Source: Aquibaculum arenosum
GTDB lineage: Bacteria > Pseudomonadota > Alphaproteobacteria > Kiloniellales > DSM-21159
Direction: 5' to 3'
Assembly: GCF_029222965.1 (NCBI RefSeq)
Contig: NZ_JARHUD010000002.1
Location: forward strand, 248,001 to 312,000
Length of the DNA stretch: 64,000 nt
Below are positions 1-9,284 of the stretch, piece after piece (position 1 is the stretch's first letter; every line of letters begins with the position of its first letter). The notes beneath the pieces were generated by a model. That model was not told the DNA's origin and did no database searches. It saw only the letters and a list, made by a program, of their open reading frames with translations. The position numbers were made by a program, and so were the translations under genes.

Positions 1-607
1 GGATCATCGAACGTGGCTGCGCCGCGTCGCCGGCCTGAGCCAGCAGCGCCACGCTGGCCAAGACCAAGGGCGCCGGCTGGCACACCGCCATCACATGCAC
101 ATCGGGGCCCAGATGGCGGATGTAGCGCAGCACCTCGTCAATGTAGTTCTCGATGCCGAAAGGCCCCGCGTCGGCGGGAACCTCGCGCGCGTCCTTCCAA
201 TCGGTAATCCAAACTTCGTGATCGGGCAGCAGTGCCTGGACGGTCCCGCGCAGCAGCGTCGCGTAATGTCCGGACAGTGGGGCAACCAGCAGAATGCGCG
301 GATCCTTGCGTTCCGCACAGCCCTGGCGCTTGAAGTGCAGCAGGGTGCAGTAGGGACGATCCAGTTCGGTTTCGAGACTGACCGCAACCTCGCGACCCTC
401 GACCTCGGTGCGATCGATGCCCCAGGCCGGGCGCTCGCGCTGTCGCGTGGCATGGTCGAAGACCTCCAACCCTGCCTTCAGGCTGCGTCCTGCATGGGTA
501 TGCGTGGCGGGAAAAAGGGGATTGCTCAACAGACCCTGGGTCATGTTGCCCAGCATGCGCCAGGGCATCAGGGCTGTGTGCTGAAACTCATAGATCTGAT
601 AAAGCAT
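1..607 (-). CDS. phaZ: Intracellular poly(3-hydroxybutyrate) depolymerase, N-terminal part (runs off the window)
   Basis: Hydrolyses stored poly(3-hydroxybutyrate) granules in the cytoplasm. The frame starts at ATG 607 and is open to base 1, giving about 202 residues; the C-terminal half lies outside the window. The start MLYQIYEFQHTALMPWR and the stretch VMAVCQPAPLVLASVALLAQ near the truncated end are typical of the PhaZ1 type. In this family the nucleophile is the Cys of the VCQP motif, in place of the Ser of an ordinary lipase box (family knowledge). It is transcribed away from the thioesterase at 844, so the two share a divergent upstream region of about 236 bp. The family call is firm; the catalytic Asp and His lie beyond the edge and cannot be seen. 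Confidence 0.88.
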   Translation of the reverse strand, partial: MLYQIYEFQHTALMPWRMLGNMTQGLLSNPLFPATHTHAGRSLKAGLEVFDHATRQRERPAWGIDRTEVEGREVAVSLETELDRPYCTLLHFKRQGCAERKDPRILLVAPLSGHYATLLRGTVQALLPDHEVWITDWKDAREVPADAGPFGIENYIDEVLRYIRHLGPDVHVMAVCQPAPLVLASVALLAQAGDAAQPRSMI

Positions 608-727
608 CCGCTCATCCGAACTGTTGATCCTTTAAATCGGCAGCAGAGCACCGCCGACTCTCGTGCGCTTGAGTCGCAGGACGTGAAAGAGTGAACGGGA
701 CGTCAGGGAAAGCAAGCGGTCACTTGG

Positions 728-745
728 TAAGAATTGTTGTTCTTA
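728..745. promoter_or_regulatory. 18-bp perfect inverted repeat in the phaZ/thioesterase divergent region
   Basis: TAAGAA, a six-base spacer, then TTCTTA form a perfect palindrome roughly midway between the two divergent start codons (607 and 844). This is the usual position of a regulator site, but no regulator gene is adjacent and I do not recognise the motif. It could be chance. Confidence 0.25.
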
Positions 746-843
746 GCCCCAGGGCGTATTGCATGTTGGATCAATCGGGCCCGGCAGGCGAGAGAAAATT
801 CCAATCGGTGCCGGCATAGGTGAAGTGCGAGGAGAGCGAGAGA

Positions 844-1293
844 GTGAGTTCAGTAGCACCGGAACAGCGTGAGGCCTACCGGCATTTCCGGTCCATCCCA
901 ACCCGCTGGATGGACAACGACGTTTACGGACACGTCAACAACGTGACCTATTACAGCTACTTCGATACGCTGATCAGCGGCTATCTCATCGAGGTCGGCG
1001 GCCTGGATATCCAGCAGGATCCCGTCATCGGCATCACGCCCGAGACCTTCTGCCAGTTCCGCAAATCTCTGACCTTCCCAGATGTCATAGAGGCCGGTCT
1101 AGCCGTCGAGCGCCTGGGGCGGAGTTCGGTGAAGTACCTCGTCGGTCTGTTCCGCAAGGGGGACGAAAGCCCGGCGGCGCTCGGCCACTTCGTGCATGTC
1201 TTCGTCGAGCGTGAGTCCATGCGCCCGACCGCCATGCCCGACAAGATTCGCCAGGCCCTGGCGCCCCTGGTCATCGAGCGCTGGGAGACCTGA
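844..1293 (+). CDS. Acyl-CoA thioesterase, hot-dog fold (4-hydroxybenzoyl-CoA thioesterase/YbgC type)
   Basis: A small cytoplasmic thioesterase of 149 residues, the usual length for one hot-dog domain. The N-terminal motif WMDNDVYGHVNNVTYYSYFD carries the conserved Asp and the HVNN segment of the FcbC/YbgC group. I chose GTG 844 because an AGGAG lies nine bases upstream (830-834); GTG 820 would place that site inside the gene. The substrate cannot be read from the sequence. The divergent neighbour phaZ makes 3-hydroxyacyl metabolism a possible context, but that is inference. Confidence 0.85.
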   Translation: MSSVAPEQREAYRHFRSIPTRWMDNDVYGHVNNVTYYSYFDTLISGYLIEVGGLDIQQDPVIGITPETFCQFRKSLTFPDVIEAGLAVERLGRSSVKYLVGLFRKGDESPAALGHFVHVFVERESMRPTAMPDKIRQALAPLVIERWET

Positions 1294-1355
1294 AGACGCT
1301 GGGACCGGATCGCGTTCGCTTCCTTCGTAACGCCGATCCGGCAACCCAGTCCGGT

Positions 1356-1811
1356 CTACAATCGGTCCGCTTCCTTGCGGAGCAGCCGTGCTGCTTCCCG
1401 GCGGATCTCAGGCGAAACCCCGAAAGCGAAGCCAGCAATCACCGCCACGGTCAGCGGTGACCAGGTGCCTCCAGCCATCAAATCCCGTGCCAGTTGGCTG
1501 GGGTCTCCTGCGCCAGGGCGCGCCGCTTTGGAAGTTGTGGAAGCTGAGCGCGCTTTTGACGCAGGCTTGGCCGGGCTGCGCAAGAGCGCAATCGCCACCA
1601 GGCCCATCACCCCAGCACCCACCAGCAGGATGCCTGCCGTGATCGCCGCAGCGCCTTCCGGCGAAAAGCTGCCCTCGAGCAGGCGGTGCAGCGCGGCGAT
1701 GCCAAAACCCATCGCAGCGAAGGCCAGCAGCAGCGCGAGCAGCAGAAAGAAGGATGCGATCGCCGCGCGCCGCAGACTGGCGCGCAAGCGATCGACGATC
1801 CTGCTCATCAT
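1356..1811 (-). CDS. Small membrane protein, phage-holin-family-like (PF07332 type)
   Basis: 151 residues. A basic N-terminus (about 1-16) is followed by two hydrophobic stretches, roughly residues 17-40 and 55-80, then a low-complexity Ala/Ser/Lys linker and a C-terminal segment with another hydrophobic stretch. This resembles the 'phage holin family' membrane proteins that bacteria often encode beside DUF883 proteins, as here: the stop of the DUF883 gene is only three bases upstream. It is probably the last gene of a three-gene operon. There is no sign of a prophage, so the holin name is only a family label. The role may be envelope or stress related, which is inference. Confidence 0.6.
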   Translation of the reverse strand: MMSRIVDRLRASLRRAAIASFFLLLALLLAFAAMGFGIAALHRLLEGSFSPEGAAAITAGILLVGAGVMGLVAIALLRSPAKPASKARSASTTSKAARPGAGDPSQLARDLMAGGTWSPLTVAVIAGFAFGVSPEIRREAARLLRKEADRL

Positions 1812-1814
1812 CGG

Positions 1815-2129
1815 TTAGTTCCGATCCAGCAGCTTGCCGAGTAGCAGCCCCACACCGAATGCGGCGGCGAGGCTGGCCAGCGGATGGCGCTCGACCTGTC
1901 GCTCCACGCTCTCGATCGAGGCCTGGCCGCCGGAGACTGCGCGGCCGTAGAGTTCGTCGAGTTCGGCGCGCAGGCGGGTCAGCTCGGCCTGCGCCTCTTC
2001 CGAGGCCGCGGATGCACCGGTCTTCGCCGTACGGCTCAGCTGTTCCGTCAGCTTCTTCACGTCTTCACGCAATGTATCTAGATCGCCGCGGAGTGTGTTA
2101 AGTTCCTTGTCTACAGCTTCGTTGGCCAT
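1815..2129 (-). CDS. DUF883 (ElaB/YqjD-type) membrane-anchored protein
   Basis: 104 residues. The N-terminal two thirds form an amphipathic, probably coiled-coil helix (from VDKELNTLRGDLDTLREDVK onward). The C-terminus has the family hallmark: a short Pro/His linker and a single hydrophobic anchor (HPLASLAAAFGVGLLLGKLL) ending in LLDRN. ElaB and YqjD are ribosome- and inner-membrane-associated proteins in E. coli (family knowledge). Start ATG 2129 has a strong AGGAGG about eight bases upstream on this strand. It is the middle gene of the DUF1328-DUF883-holin-like operon. Confidence 0.82.
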   Translation of the reverse strand: MANEAVDKELNTLRGDLDTLREDVKKLTEQLSRTAKTGASAASEEAQAELTRLRAELDELYGRAVSGGQASIESVERQVERHPLASLAAAFGVGLLLGKLLDRN

Positions 2130-2160
2130 GTGAATTCTCCTCCTGGGTTTAGCGGTCACG

Positions 2161-2343
2161 TTAGATGGCTGCGAGCGGCGCAGCAACAGCGACAAAGTCG
2201 CTCACCAGTGCAATCAAAAACAGCACCAGGAACACAAAGAATAACACCTTCGCGATCCCGGCCGCTGCCGAAGCGATCCCCCCGAAGCCGAAGACCGCAG
2301 CGATCAAAGCGACGACAAGGAATACAAGCGCATAGTAAAGCAT
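2161..2343 (-). CDS. DUF1328 small membrane protein (YtjA family)
   Basis: 60 residues, almost all hydrophobic, with two membrane segments separated by a [14 protein letters not shown] turn. Both length and the [12 protein letters not shown] core match DUF1328/YtjA. The ATG is preceded by AAGGGGGAACCG. It appears to be the first gene of the operon running down to 1356. Proteins of this family are often stress- or stationary-phase-associated, but their molecular role is not established. Confidence 0.85.
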   Translation of the reverse strand: MLYYALVFLVVALIAAVFGFGGIASAAAGIAKVLFFVFLVLFLIALVSDFVAVAAPLAAI

Positions 2344-2520
2344 CGGTTCCCCCTTGCTGAGTGATCAAACGCCCGACCCCGCGCCGGTTGCAGCGCGACT
2401 TGGTCGAAGCATCGTCACCTAAAAGTGGGAAAGGCCTTGCCGCAAAACAACCGCCATCGCTGTGCCAAGCTTGAGGCGAAACAGGGGCATAAGGCGTTAT
2501 CTATTTGAGTTTTATGCCAT

Positions 2521-3144
2521 TTATATTCGGTGGCGCGGTAACCTGTAAGGCAGCCCCCGGCTTGGCGCCCAGAAAGCAGCAACAGCCGCAAAGGCACGCG
2601 CTGCATGTTCTTCGGTAATAGTCAGGCGCCCGCCTTCGTCCCCATCACCAAAGGGATCCATAGGGCTGAAATAATCAGGGTAGCGGTCGCGCAAGCTGCG
2701 GCGCGCAGCGAGCGTGGCATCGTCGATGGTTTCCGCGACCGTCGACAGCTCCTCCAACCCATCCCACACAGAGTCAGGGAGGTCCGCGTCCAGTTCCTCC
2801 AGAAGCACACGCCGCACCAGGGCGACCAGTTCGGCCCCGCGCACAGCACGACGCTGAGCGCTCCAGAGTTCGGGATCGCGCCCCAGCCTGGTCAGCTGAT
2901 CGCGCAGCAGATCCTCGCAGTGCCCGACCCATTCGCGGTACTCCACCACGATTGCCCGTCGCAGCATCCCGTCGAGCAGCACCGCCACGTACCAGTCGGT
3001 CTCCGCCTCTAAGCTTGGATCCGCCTCGCCAACGGCTGCCTCAACGCGCGCCACAGCGGCCTGCAGCAGCGCTTCGCGGCGGCGCACCTCCGCATGGCGT
3101 GTTTGCGGCTGCTCGTCGTCCATATCGAAAGAGATCAGGCTCAT
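2521..3144 (-). CDS. Hypothetical protein, acidic and helical
   Basis: 207 residues, not recognised. It has no signal peptide and no membrane segment. It is rich in Glu, Asp, Ala and Arg and is probably all-helical, with a DPFGDGDEGG turn near residue 165 and an Arg-rich C-terminal end (GLPYRLPRHR). Start ATG 3144 gives MSLISFDMDDEQ. It lies 53 bases downstream of hutF in the same direction and could be co-transcribed, but nothing in the sequence ties it to histidine breakdown. The consistently GC-rich third positions and long open frame support a real gene. Confidence 0.6.
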   Translation of the reverse strand: MSLISFDMDDEQPQTRHAEVRRREALLQAAVARVEAAVGEADPSLEAETDWYVAVLLDGMLRRAIVVEYREWVGHCEDLLRDQLTRLGRDPELWSAQRRAVRGAELVALVRRVLLEELDADLPDSVWDGLEELSTVAETIDDATLAARRSLRDRYPDYFSPMDPFGDGDEGGRLTITEEHAARAFAAVAAFWAPSRGLPYRLPRHRI

Positions 3145-3197
3145 ACCGCATGGAAGGCTAGCGCAAGTCCGCGCGTTCGCCTAGTTCTGATCAACTG

Positions 3198-4592
3198 TCA
3201 CACAAGCAAGCGGCTCAGGGCAGCCCGATAGCCCTCCGCCACGGCATCGCGAAGGGGGTGGCGGCCTTCACGCACGACCCAGCGGCCCCCGACCGCAACA
3301 TCACGCACCGGCAAGGGAAATCCGCCAAAGACCGCCGCGTCGAGCAAAGCATCGCCCTCGCGATTCCACAGCGCCGGGGCAGTGCCGTCCAGAATCAGGA
3401 AATCCGCGCGCCGGCCCGGGGCCAGAGCGCCAATCGGGCGACCGCAAGCCTGGCTTCCGCCGGCCAGGGCCTGGCGATAGAGGCTACCACCCAGAGACCC
3501 GCCCGCGGCCGGGCGCAAAAGGTTGCGCCGCTGATGCGCCAAGCGCTGCCCGTACTCCAGCAGCCGGAGTTCTTCCCAGGGGCTGACGGAAATGTGGCTG
3601 TCGGAGCCGATGCCCCACGTACCCCCGGATCGCTGATAATCGAGCGCCGGAAAGAGTCCGTCGCCCAAATTGGCCTCGGTTGTGGGGCAGAGGCCGGCGA
3701 CGGCGCCGCTTGCAGCCAGATCGCGGCATTCTCCGGCGTCGATGTGCGTGGCATGCACCAGGCACCAGCGCCGATCCACCTCGAAGCGATCCAAGAGCCA
3801 GCGCACCGGCCGCTGGCCCGACCAGAGCAGGCAGTCACGCACTTCCTGAAGCTGTTCCGCCACATGAATGTGGATCGGTGCCCCCGTGTCGAGGCGGTTC
3901 AGCGACTCCACCGCCTCGCGCAGTTGTCCTTCGGTCACTGCCCGCAGGGAGTGGGGCGCAATTCCGGTGGCCCGATTGGGGTCCCTCGCCCCATCCTCAT
4001 ACAGCACTTCAACAATCTTCTGAAAGTTGTCGATATCATTAATGAAACGCCGCTGCGCGTCGCCCGGCGGCTGATTACCAAAGCCACCCTGCGCATAGAG
4101 CACCGGCAGCAAGGTCAGGCCCATGCCCGTCTCACTGGCCGCCGCCACCACCCGTCGCCCCATCTCCGCTGGATCGGCGTAAGGGCGTCCGTTGGGTGCG
4201 TGATGGAGATAGTGAAACTCGGCAGCCGCGGTGTAGCCCGCCTCCAGCATCTCGACATAGAGCTGCGAAGCGATGGCCTGAGCTTCTTCCGGCCCCAAGC
4301 GGTCGACGAAGCGGTACATGACCTCTCGCCAGGTCCAGAAGGAGTCCTCCGGCGCACTGGCATGCTCCGCCAGTCCGGCCATGGCGCGCTGGAAGGCATG
4401 GCCGTGCAGATTAGGCATTCCGGGCAGCAGAGGACCGGCAGCCCGCTCCGCATCGCCTGGCGCGACACCGGCCTCGATGCGCTGGATCCAACCGGCCTCG
4501 TCGATCTCGATCAGCACATCGTTCGCCCAACCCTCCGCCAGCATGGCCGACGGCGCGTAAAGACGGGTTAGGGTGGGAAAAAGGGCGCTCAT
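3198..4592 (-). CDS. hutF: Formimidoylglutamate deiminase
   Basis: Converts N-formimino-L-glutamate to N-formyl-L-glutamate and ammonia in the five-step histidine pathway. 464 residues from ATG 4592, normal for HutF. Amidohydrolase landmarks appear in order: the HGH metal motif in PNLHGHAFQRAMAGLAEH, EFHYLHHAPNGRPY, HIHVAEQLQEV, a His in LVHATHID, and GSDSHISVSPWEELRLLEYG with the metal-binding Asp. The frame stays open upstream to 4883, but that extension shows no conservation and would overlap the divergent hutI, so I reject it. HutF and HutG together define the formylglutamate branch, not the one-step formiminoglutamase branch. Confidence 0.93.
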   Translation of the reverse strand: MSALFPTLTRLYAPSAMLAEGWANDVLIEIDEAGWIQRIEAGVAPGDAERAAGPLLPGMPNLHGHAFQRAMAGLAEHASAPEDSFWTWREVMYRFVDRLGPEEAQAIASQLYVEMLEAGYTAAAEFHYLHHAPNGRPYADPAEMGRRVVAAASETGMGLTLLPVLYAQGGFGNQPPGDAQRRFINDIDNFQKIVEVLYEDGARDPNRATGIAPHSLRAVTEGQLREAVESLNRLDTGAPIHIHVAEQLQEVRDCLLWSGQRPVRWLLDRFEVDRRWCLVHATHIDAGECRDLAASGAVAGLCPTTEANLGDGLFPALDYQRSGGTWGIGSDSHISVSPWEELRLLEYGQRLAHQRRNLLRPAAGGSLGGSLYRQALAGGSQACGRPIGALAPGRRADFLILDGTAPALWNREGDALLDAAVFGGFPLPVRDVAVGGRWVVREGRHPLRDAVAEGYRAALSRLLV

Positions 4593-4664
4593 GAGGCTAT
4601 CTCTTGCAATGCAGGGGCGGGCCCGAAAGCATAGCCTGCCGATGAATGAGGAGACCAGAGCGAC

Positions 4665-5885
4665 ATGCCTGCGTGGGATCTGCTGATCACGAATGCCCGT
4701 CTCGCCACCATGGAGAAGGGCGCCGCTCCCTATGGCGCGATCGAACCCGGTGCCTTGGCCGTCGCACAGGGTCGGATCGTCTGGTTGGGGCCCCAGGCTG
4801 AATTGCCGCGCGGCGAGGCTGCTGAGTTCTACGACGCGGAAGGTCGTTGGGTAACCCCGGGGCTCGTCGACTGCCACACCCATCTGGTCTATGGCGGCGA
4901 TCGAGCAGCGGAGTTTGAGTTGCGCCTGCAGGGCGCGAGCTATGAGGAGATCGCGCGCGCCGGCGGCGGCATCCTCTCAACCGTCACCGCCACCCGTGCC
5001 GCCACCGAAGACGAGCTGCTCTCTGGCGCCCTGCCCCGCGCCCGCGCGCTGCTGCGCGAAGGCGTCACCACCATCGAAATTAAATCGGGTTACGGACTCG
5101 AGCTCAACCAGGAACTTAAGCAGCTGCGGGTCGCCCGGCGGCTACAGGAGCAACTGCCGCTGAGCGTGCGCACCACCTTCCTGGGCGCCCATGCCGTTCC
5201 GCCCGAGTACAAGGGCCGCAGCGAAGACTATCTCCAGAGCGTGTTGGCCATGCTCCCGGAAGTCGCCGCTTCCGGGCTCGCCGACGCGCTGGACGCCTTC
5301 TGCGAGACCATTGCCTTCACCCCGGAGCAGACCGAGCGCCTCTTCACGGCGGCGCGCGACGCCGGCCTGCCGGTCAAGCTGCATGCGGACCAGCTCTCCA
5401 ACTCGCAAGGCGCGGCGCTGGCCGCGCGCTTCGGCGCGCTGTCGGCTGATCATCTGGAGCACACCAATGAGGAGGGCGCCGCAGCCATGGCAGCCGCCGG
5501 TACGGTGGCGGTCCTGCTGCCCGGCGCTTTCTATTTTCTGCGCGAGACCAAGCTGCCGCCCATGGAGGCCTTTCGCCGGCATGGCGTGGGAATGGCACTG
5601 GCCAGCGACTGCAATCCCGGCAGCTCGCCGGTGACATCGCTGCTGCTGATGCTGTCCATGGGCTGCACCTATTTCCGCATGACGCCGGAAGAAGCGCTGG
5701 CCGGGGTTACGCGCGAAGGTGCCCGGGCCCTGGGCCTGGGCGAAAGCCACGGCACCCTGTCCGTGGGCAAGGTGGCGGATCTGGCGGTCTGGGACATCGT
5801 GCGGCCGGCTGAACTCGCCTACCGCGTCGGCTTCAATCCGCTTCACCGCTGCTACAAGGAAGGGCGCGCCGTCGAACTCACCTGA
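4665..5885 (+). CDS. hutI: Imidazolonepropionase
   Basis: Opens the ring of 4-imidazolone-5-propionate to give N-formimino-L-glutamate. 406 residues, the normal length. Motifs: [19 protein letters not shown] (HxH metal site), [35 protein letters not shown] (metal His), [12 protein letters not shown] and [11 protein letters not shown] (metal Asp). GAGGAG at 4648-4653 precedes the ATG. It is divergent from hutF with a 72-bp gap that should carry both promoters; no clear HutC palindrome was seen there. The end is convergent with hutG, separated by 27 bases. Confidence 0.96.
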   Translation: MPAWDLLITNARLATMEKGAAPYGAIEPGALAVAQGRIVWLGPQAELPRGEAAEFYDAEGRWVTPGLVDCHTHLVYGGDRAAEFELRLQGASYEEIARAGGGILSTVTATRAATEDELLSGALPRARALLREGVTTIEIKSGYGLELNQELKQLRVARRLQEQLPLSVRTTFLGAHAVPPEYKGRSEDYLQSVLAMLPEVAASGLADALDAFCETIAFTPEQTERLFTAARDAGLPVKLHADQLSNSQGAALAARFGALSADHLEHTNEEGAAAMAAAGTVAVLLPGAFYFLRETKLPPMEAFRRHGVGMALASDCNPGSSPVTSLLLMLSMGCTYFRMTPEEALAGVTREGARALGLGESHGTLSVGKVADLAVWDIVRPAELAYRVGFNPLHRCYKEGRAVELT

Positions 5886-5912
5886 GGCTCAGGGCCTCAA
5901 GAAACAGGGGCG

Positions 5913-6707
5913 TTAGCCGACTGCTTCAAGCGCACCAAGCCCCGCCTCGACCATCCGGCGCAGGACCGGTCGGATTCCTGCCGCAAGATCATCGCGGAAG
6001 GCAAAGGGCGGCGCCTCGTCCATGTAGGTCGCCCAGGAGAGCTCAAGCTGGACCGCGTGAAGGCCCTGCTCGGGCTGGCCATAGTGTCGGGTGATGTAGC
6101 CACCCTTGAAGCGACCGTCGACAACGTGGCCGTACTCTGGGTCTCGGGCCACCTCGGCCACAGCGTCGATCACTGATGGCGCGGCCGTCACCCCACCACC
6201 ACTGCCGATGTTGAGATCGGGAAGCTGGCCCTCAAAGAAGCGCGGCACGCGGCTGCAGATGGAGTGAGCATCCCAGAGCAGCACACGCCCGTGTTCAGCT
6301 TGCAGCGCGGCAAGACAGGCGGCCAGTCTGTCATGATAGGGCTGCCAGTAGAGCCGGCGCCGCTCGGCCACCTCGTTCTCATCCGGCGCCTGCCCAGGGC
6401 GATAGAGCGGCGCATTGGCAAAACTGGTTGTCGGACAGAGCTCAGTATTGCTGGCGCCGGGATAGAGCGGCCGGCCTTCCGGGTGACGGTTCAAGTCGAT
6501 CACGTAGCGCGAGTGGGTGGCGGTCAGGATGTTGGCGCCCAGGTCGTCCAGAAAGTCGTAGAGCTGGTCCACATGCCAATCGGTGTCGGGCAGCGTAAGC
6601 GCATCCGCGGTCATGCGCGCGGCGATCTGCTCGGGCACGTGGGTTCCCACGTGCGGCATCGACACCAGCAGCGGCGCCGGACCGGCTTTGAAGCGAAAGG
6701 CTTCCAT
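5913..6707 (-). CDS. hutG: N-formylglutamate deformylase
   Basis: Hydrolyses N-formyl-L-glutamate to glutamate and formate, the last step after HutF. 264 residues. Motifs LVSMPHVGTHVP, DLNRHPEGRPLYPG, LLWDAHSICSRVPRFFEG, NIGSGGG and HAVQLELSWATYM match the HutG/N-formylglutamate amidohydrolase family. I chose ATG 6707 (GGAGA six bases upstream) over the adjacent GTG 6710. It is divergent from hutC across a 112-bp region that contains the HutC operator at 6790-6803, so it is probably repressed by HutC. Confidence 0.94.
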   Translation of the reverse strand: MEAFRFKAGPAPLLVSMPHVGTHVPEQIAARMTADALTLPDTDWHVDQLYDFLDDLGANILTATHSRYVIDLNRHPEGRPLYPGASNTELCPTTSFANAPLYRPGQAPDENEVAERRRLYWQPYHDRLAACLAALQAEHGRVLLWDAHSICSRVPRFFEGQLPDLNIGSGGGVTAAPSVIDAVAEVARDPEYGHVVDGRFKGGYITRHYGQPEQGLHAVQLELSWATYMDEAPPFAFRDDLAAGIRPVLRRMVEAGLGALEAVG

Positions 6708-6789
6708 CACAGTTCTCCGAGATCAGATTCACGGCCCGCCTGGGTGCCCGGGCCACCCGGAAGTTAGCAGACTGGCGCGCTGTCGCCGA

Positions 6790-6803
6790 CTTGTCTATAC
6801 AAG
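6790..6803. promoter_or_regulatory. Probable HutC operator
   Basis: CTTGTCTATACAAG is a near-perfect 14-bp palindrome; only one symmetric base pair breaks it. It matches the general TTGTATATACAA pattern known for proteobacterial HutC sites. It lies 17 bases upstream of the chosen hutC start and about 83 bases upstream of hutG, so one site could control both directions and allow autoregulation of hutC-hutU. Confidence 0.75.
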
Positions 6804-6819
6804 CTGCTGGAGGTTGCCA

Positions 6820-7581
6820 TTGGCTGAAGCGCTGCGCAACAAGGATGGCATGGAGGAGCCCCGCTACCGACAGGTGGCGGAGCACGTGCGCGCCCGTATC
6901 GCCGAAGGCACATGGCCGCCCGGCGCCAAGGTGCCTTCGGAGAATGAGCTGACACGCAGTCTCGGTGTCTCCCGCATGACCGCGAACCGCGCCTTGCGCG
7001 AACTGGCAGCCGAAGGGGTGCTTGAGCGGGTGCAGGGTTTGGGCACCTTCGTCGCCGCCCCCAAGCCGCAGTCGGAACTGCTGCGCATCCGCAACATACG
7101 CGAAGAGATCGAGGAGCGCGGCCACACGCACAGTTGCCAGGTGCTGCTGCTTGAAGACTGCAAGGTCGAAGGCGAACTGGCTGCAGCTCTTGGACTTTCT
7201 CCGGAATCGCACGCATTCCATTCGAGGCTGTTGCATCTGGAAAGCGACGTTCCCGCCGCCCTGGAAGAACGCTGGGTCAATCCGGCTTTCGCCTCGGACT
7301 ACGATCGCCAGGACTTCACGCGTATCACACCCAACGAGTATCTGACCGGCCTGGGCCAGATCGAAGCGGCAGAGCACGTCATCGAGGCAGTGCGCCCGCG
7401 CGCCGAGATTCGCCGTCGGCTTGCGCTCAAGGCCGATGATCCTTGCCTGCTGCTCACGCGGCGCACCTGGTCGGGCGGCATGATCGCCAGCCGCGCCCGT
7501 TTCTTCTATCCCGGCCCACGCTACCGCCTTGCGGGCCGGCAGCTTTTCACCGCTTCTGCCAACGCCGGAGGTTCGTCATGA
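6820..7581 (+). CDS. hutC: Histidine utilisation repressor, GntR/HutC family
   Basis: Transcriptional repressor that senses urocanate. The GntR winged helix spans about residues 15-80 ([18 protein letters not shown], then [20 protein letters not shown]) and a UTRA ligand domain about 100-245 (RVNP-type ERWVNPAF, then PNEYL, then LTRRTWSGG). TTG 6820 has GGAGG at 6809-6813 with a six-base gap; the alternative ATG 6850 lacks a good ribosome site, but the family often starts near it. The stop overlaps the hutU start by four bases (ATGA), so repressor and urocanase are translationally coupled. Confidence 0.92.
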   Translation: MAEALRNKDGMEEPRYRQVAEHVRARIAEGTWPPGAKVPSENELTRSLGVSRMTANRALRELAAEGVLERVQGLGTFVAAPKPQSELLRIRNIREEIEERGHTHSCQVLLLEDCKVEGELAAALGLSPESHAFHSRLLHLESDVPAALEERWVNPAFASDYDRQDFTRITPNEYLTGLGQIEAAEHVIEAVRPRAEIRRRLALKADDPCLLLTRRTWSGGMIASRARFFYPGPRYRLAGRQLFTASANAGGSS

Positions 7582-9254
7582 CCAGCCATCCCCGCCTCGA
7601 CAATGCCCGCAAGATCAAGTCGCCGCGGGGCACCGAGATCAGCGCCAAATCCTGGCTCACCGAAGCGCCCCTGCGCATGCTGATGAACAACCTGGATCAG
7701 GAGGTGGCCGAACGCCCGGAGGAGTTGGTTGTCTACGGCGGCATCGGCCGGGCGGCGCGGGACTGGAAGTCCTTTGATCGCATGGTGGCCTGCCTGCGCG
7801 ACTTGGAGTCGGACGAGACACTGTTGGTCCAGTCTGGCAAGCCGGTGGGCGTCTTCCGCACCCACAAGGACGCGCCGCGGGTGCTGATCGCCAACTCCAA
7901 CCTGGTGCCACACTGGGCCACCTGGGAGCACTTCAACAGCCTCGATAAGGTTGGGCTGATGATGTACGGCCAGATGACCGCCGGTTCCTGGATCTACATC
8001 GGCAGCCAAGGCATCGTACAGGGCACCTATGAGACGTTTGTCGAGGTGGGCCGACGCCACTACGGCGGCGACCTCAAGGGCAAGTGGATCCTCACCGGTG
8101 GCCTGGGCGGCATGGGCGGTGCACAGCCTCTGGCAGCCACCATGGCCGGCGCCTCGATGCTCGCCGTGGAATGCCAGCCGAGCCGAATCGAAAAGCGTTT
8201 GGAAACCGGATACCTGGACCGCTCTTCTCAGGATCTGGATGAGGCACTGGCCATCATTCATGACGCCTGCGCCAAGGGCGAGGCCGTGTCAGTCGGCCTG
8301 CTGGGCAACGCGGCCGAGGTCTTTCCGGAACTGGTGAAGCGCGGTGTGCGACCTGACGCCGTCACCGACCAGACCAGCGCGCACGATCCGCTGAACGGCT
8401 ACCTGCCCGCCGGCTGGTCTCTCGACGAGTGGGAGCAGCGCCGCAACAGTGACTCGGAGGGGACGGTACAGGCGGCTAAGGAATCCATGAAGGTGCAGGT
8501 CCGGGCCATGCTGGCCTTCCATCGCAGCGGCGTGCCCACCCTCGACTATGGCAACAACATCCGCCAGATGGCCAAGGAGATGGGCGAGGCCGACGCCTTC
8601 GCCTTCCCGGGCTTCGTGCCGGCCTACATCCGCCCGCTTTTCTGCCGCGGCATCGGGCCCTTCCGCTGGGCCGCGCTCTCGGGCGACCCGGAAGACATCT
8701 ATCGCACCGACCAGAAGGTGAAGGAGCTGATCCCCGACGATCCTCACCTGCACAACTGGCTCGACATGGCGCGCGAGCGCATCCACTTCCAGGGTCTGCC
8801 CGCGCGCATCTGCTGGGTCGGCCTGGGCCAACGCCATCGTTTGGGACTCGCCTTCAACGAGATGGTGGCCAAGGGCGAGCTGAAAGCACCCATCGTCATC
8901 GGGCGCGATCATCTCGACAGCGGCTCCGTCGCTAGTCCGAACCGCGAGACGGAGGCCATGCGCGACGGCTCCGATGCGGTGTCCGACTGGCCCCTGCTGA
9001 ACGCCCTGCTCAACACCGCCAGCGGCGCCACCTGGGTTTCCCTGCACCACGGCGGCGGTGTCGGCATGGGCTTCAGCCAGCACGCCGGCATGGTCGTGGT
9101 CTGCGACGGCACGGAAGATGCGGCGCGGCGCCTGGAACGCGTGCTTTGGAACGACCCGGCAACCGGCGTGATGCGCCATGCCGACGCGGGCTATGAGGAG
9201 GCCCTCGACTGCGCCCGCGAGCAGGGCTTGAACCTGCCGATGCTGGACGACTGA
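7578..9254 (+). CDS. hutU: Urocanate hydratase
   Basis: Converts urocanate to 4-imidazolone-5-propionate using tightly bound NAD. 558 residues, family-typical. Landmarks: [31 protein letters not shown], the dinucleotide-binding [54 protein letters not shown] and [17 protein letters not shown] frame open back to 7443 would overlap hutC; ATG 7578 overlaps the hutC stop by four bases and gives the conserved N-terminus. hutH usually lies next to hutU; here a methyltransferase gene follows instead. Confidence 0.96.
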   Translation: MTSHPRLDNARKIKSPRGTEISAKSWLTEAPLRMLMNNLDQEVAERPEELVVYGGIGRAARDWKSFDRMVACLRDLESDETLLVQSGKPVGVFRTHKDAPRVLIANSNLVPHWATWEHFNSLDKVGLMMYGQMTAGSWIYIGSQGIVQGTYETFVEVGRRHYGGDLKGKWILTGGLGGMGGAQPLAATMAGASMLAVECQPSRIEKRLETGYLDRSSQDLDEALAIIHDACAKGEAVSVGLLGNAAEVFPELVKRGVRPDAVTDQTSAHDPLNGYLPAGWSLDEWEQRRNSDSEGTVQAAKESMKVQVRAMLAFHRSGVPTLDYGNNIRQMAKEMGEADAFAFPGFVPAYIRPLFCRGIGPFRWAALSGDPEDIYRTDQKVKELIPDDPHLHNWLDMARERIHFQGLPARICWVGLGQRHRLGLAFNEMVAKGELKAPIVIGRDHLDSGSVASPNRETEAMRDGSDAVSDWPLLNALLNTASGATWVSLHHGGGVGMGFSQHAGMVVVCDGTEDAARRLERVLWNDPATGVMRHADAGYEEALDCAREQGLNLPMLDD

Positions 9255-9284
9255 TCCGAACCGCGCCCAGCAGGCGAGCAAGCG

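Noticed and set aside
1356-1811. Holin-like gene as a sign of a prophage
   Set aside because: No other phage gene is near, and this family is common in bacterial chromosomes beside DUF883 genes.
2486-2518. GGCATAA/TTATGCC inverted repeat after the gene at 2521-3144 as a terminator
   Set aside because: The 19-base spacer is long and no T-run follows on the minus strand; it may be chance in an AT-rich pocket.
3258-4571. A 437-codon plus-strand frame opposite hutF
   Set aside because: hutF on the other strand has the complete set of amidohydrolase motifs; this frame has none.
5883-5899. TGAGGC/GCCTCA hairpin between hutI and hutG as a terminator
   Set aside because: Short stem, overlaps the hutI stop and has no T-run.
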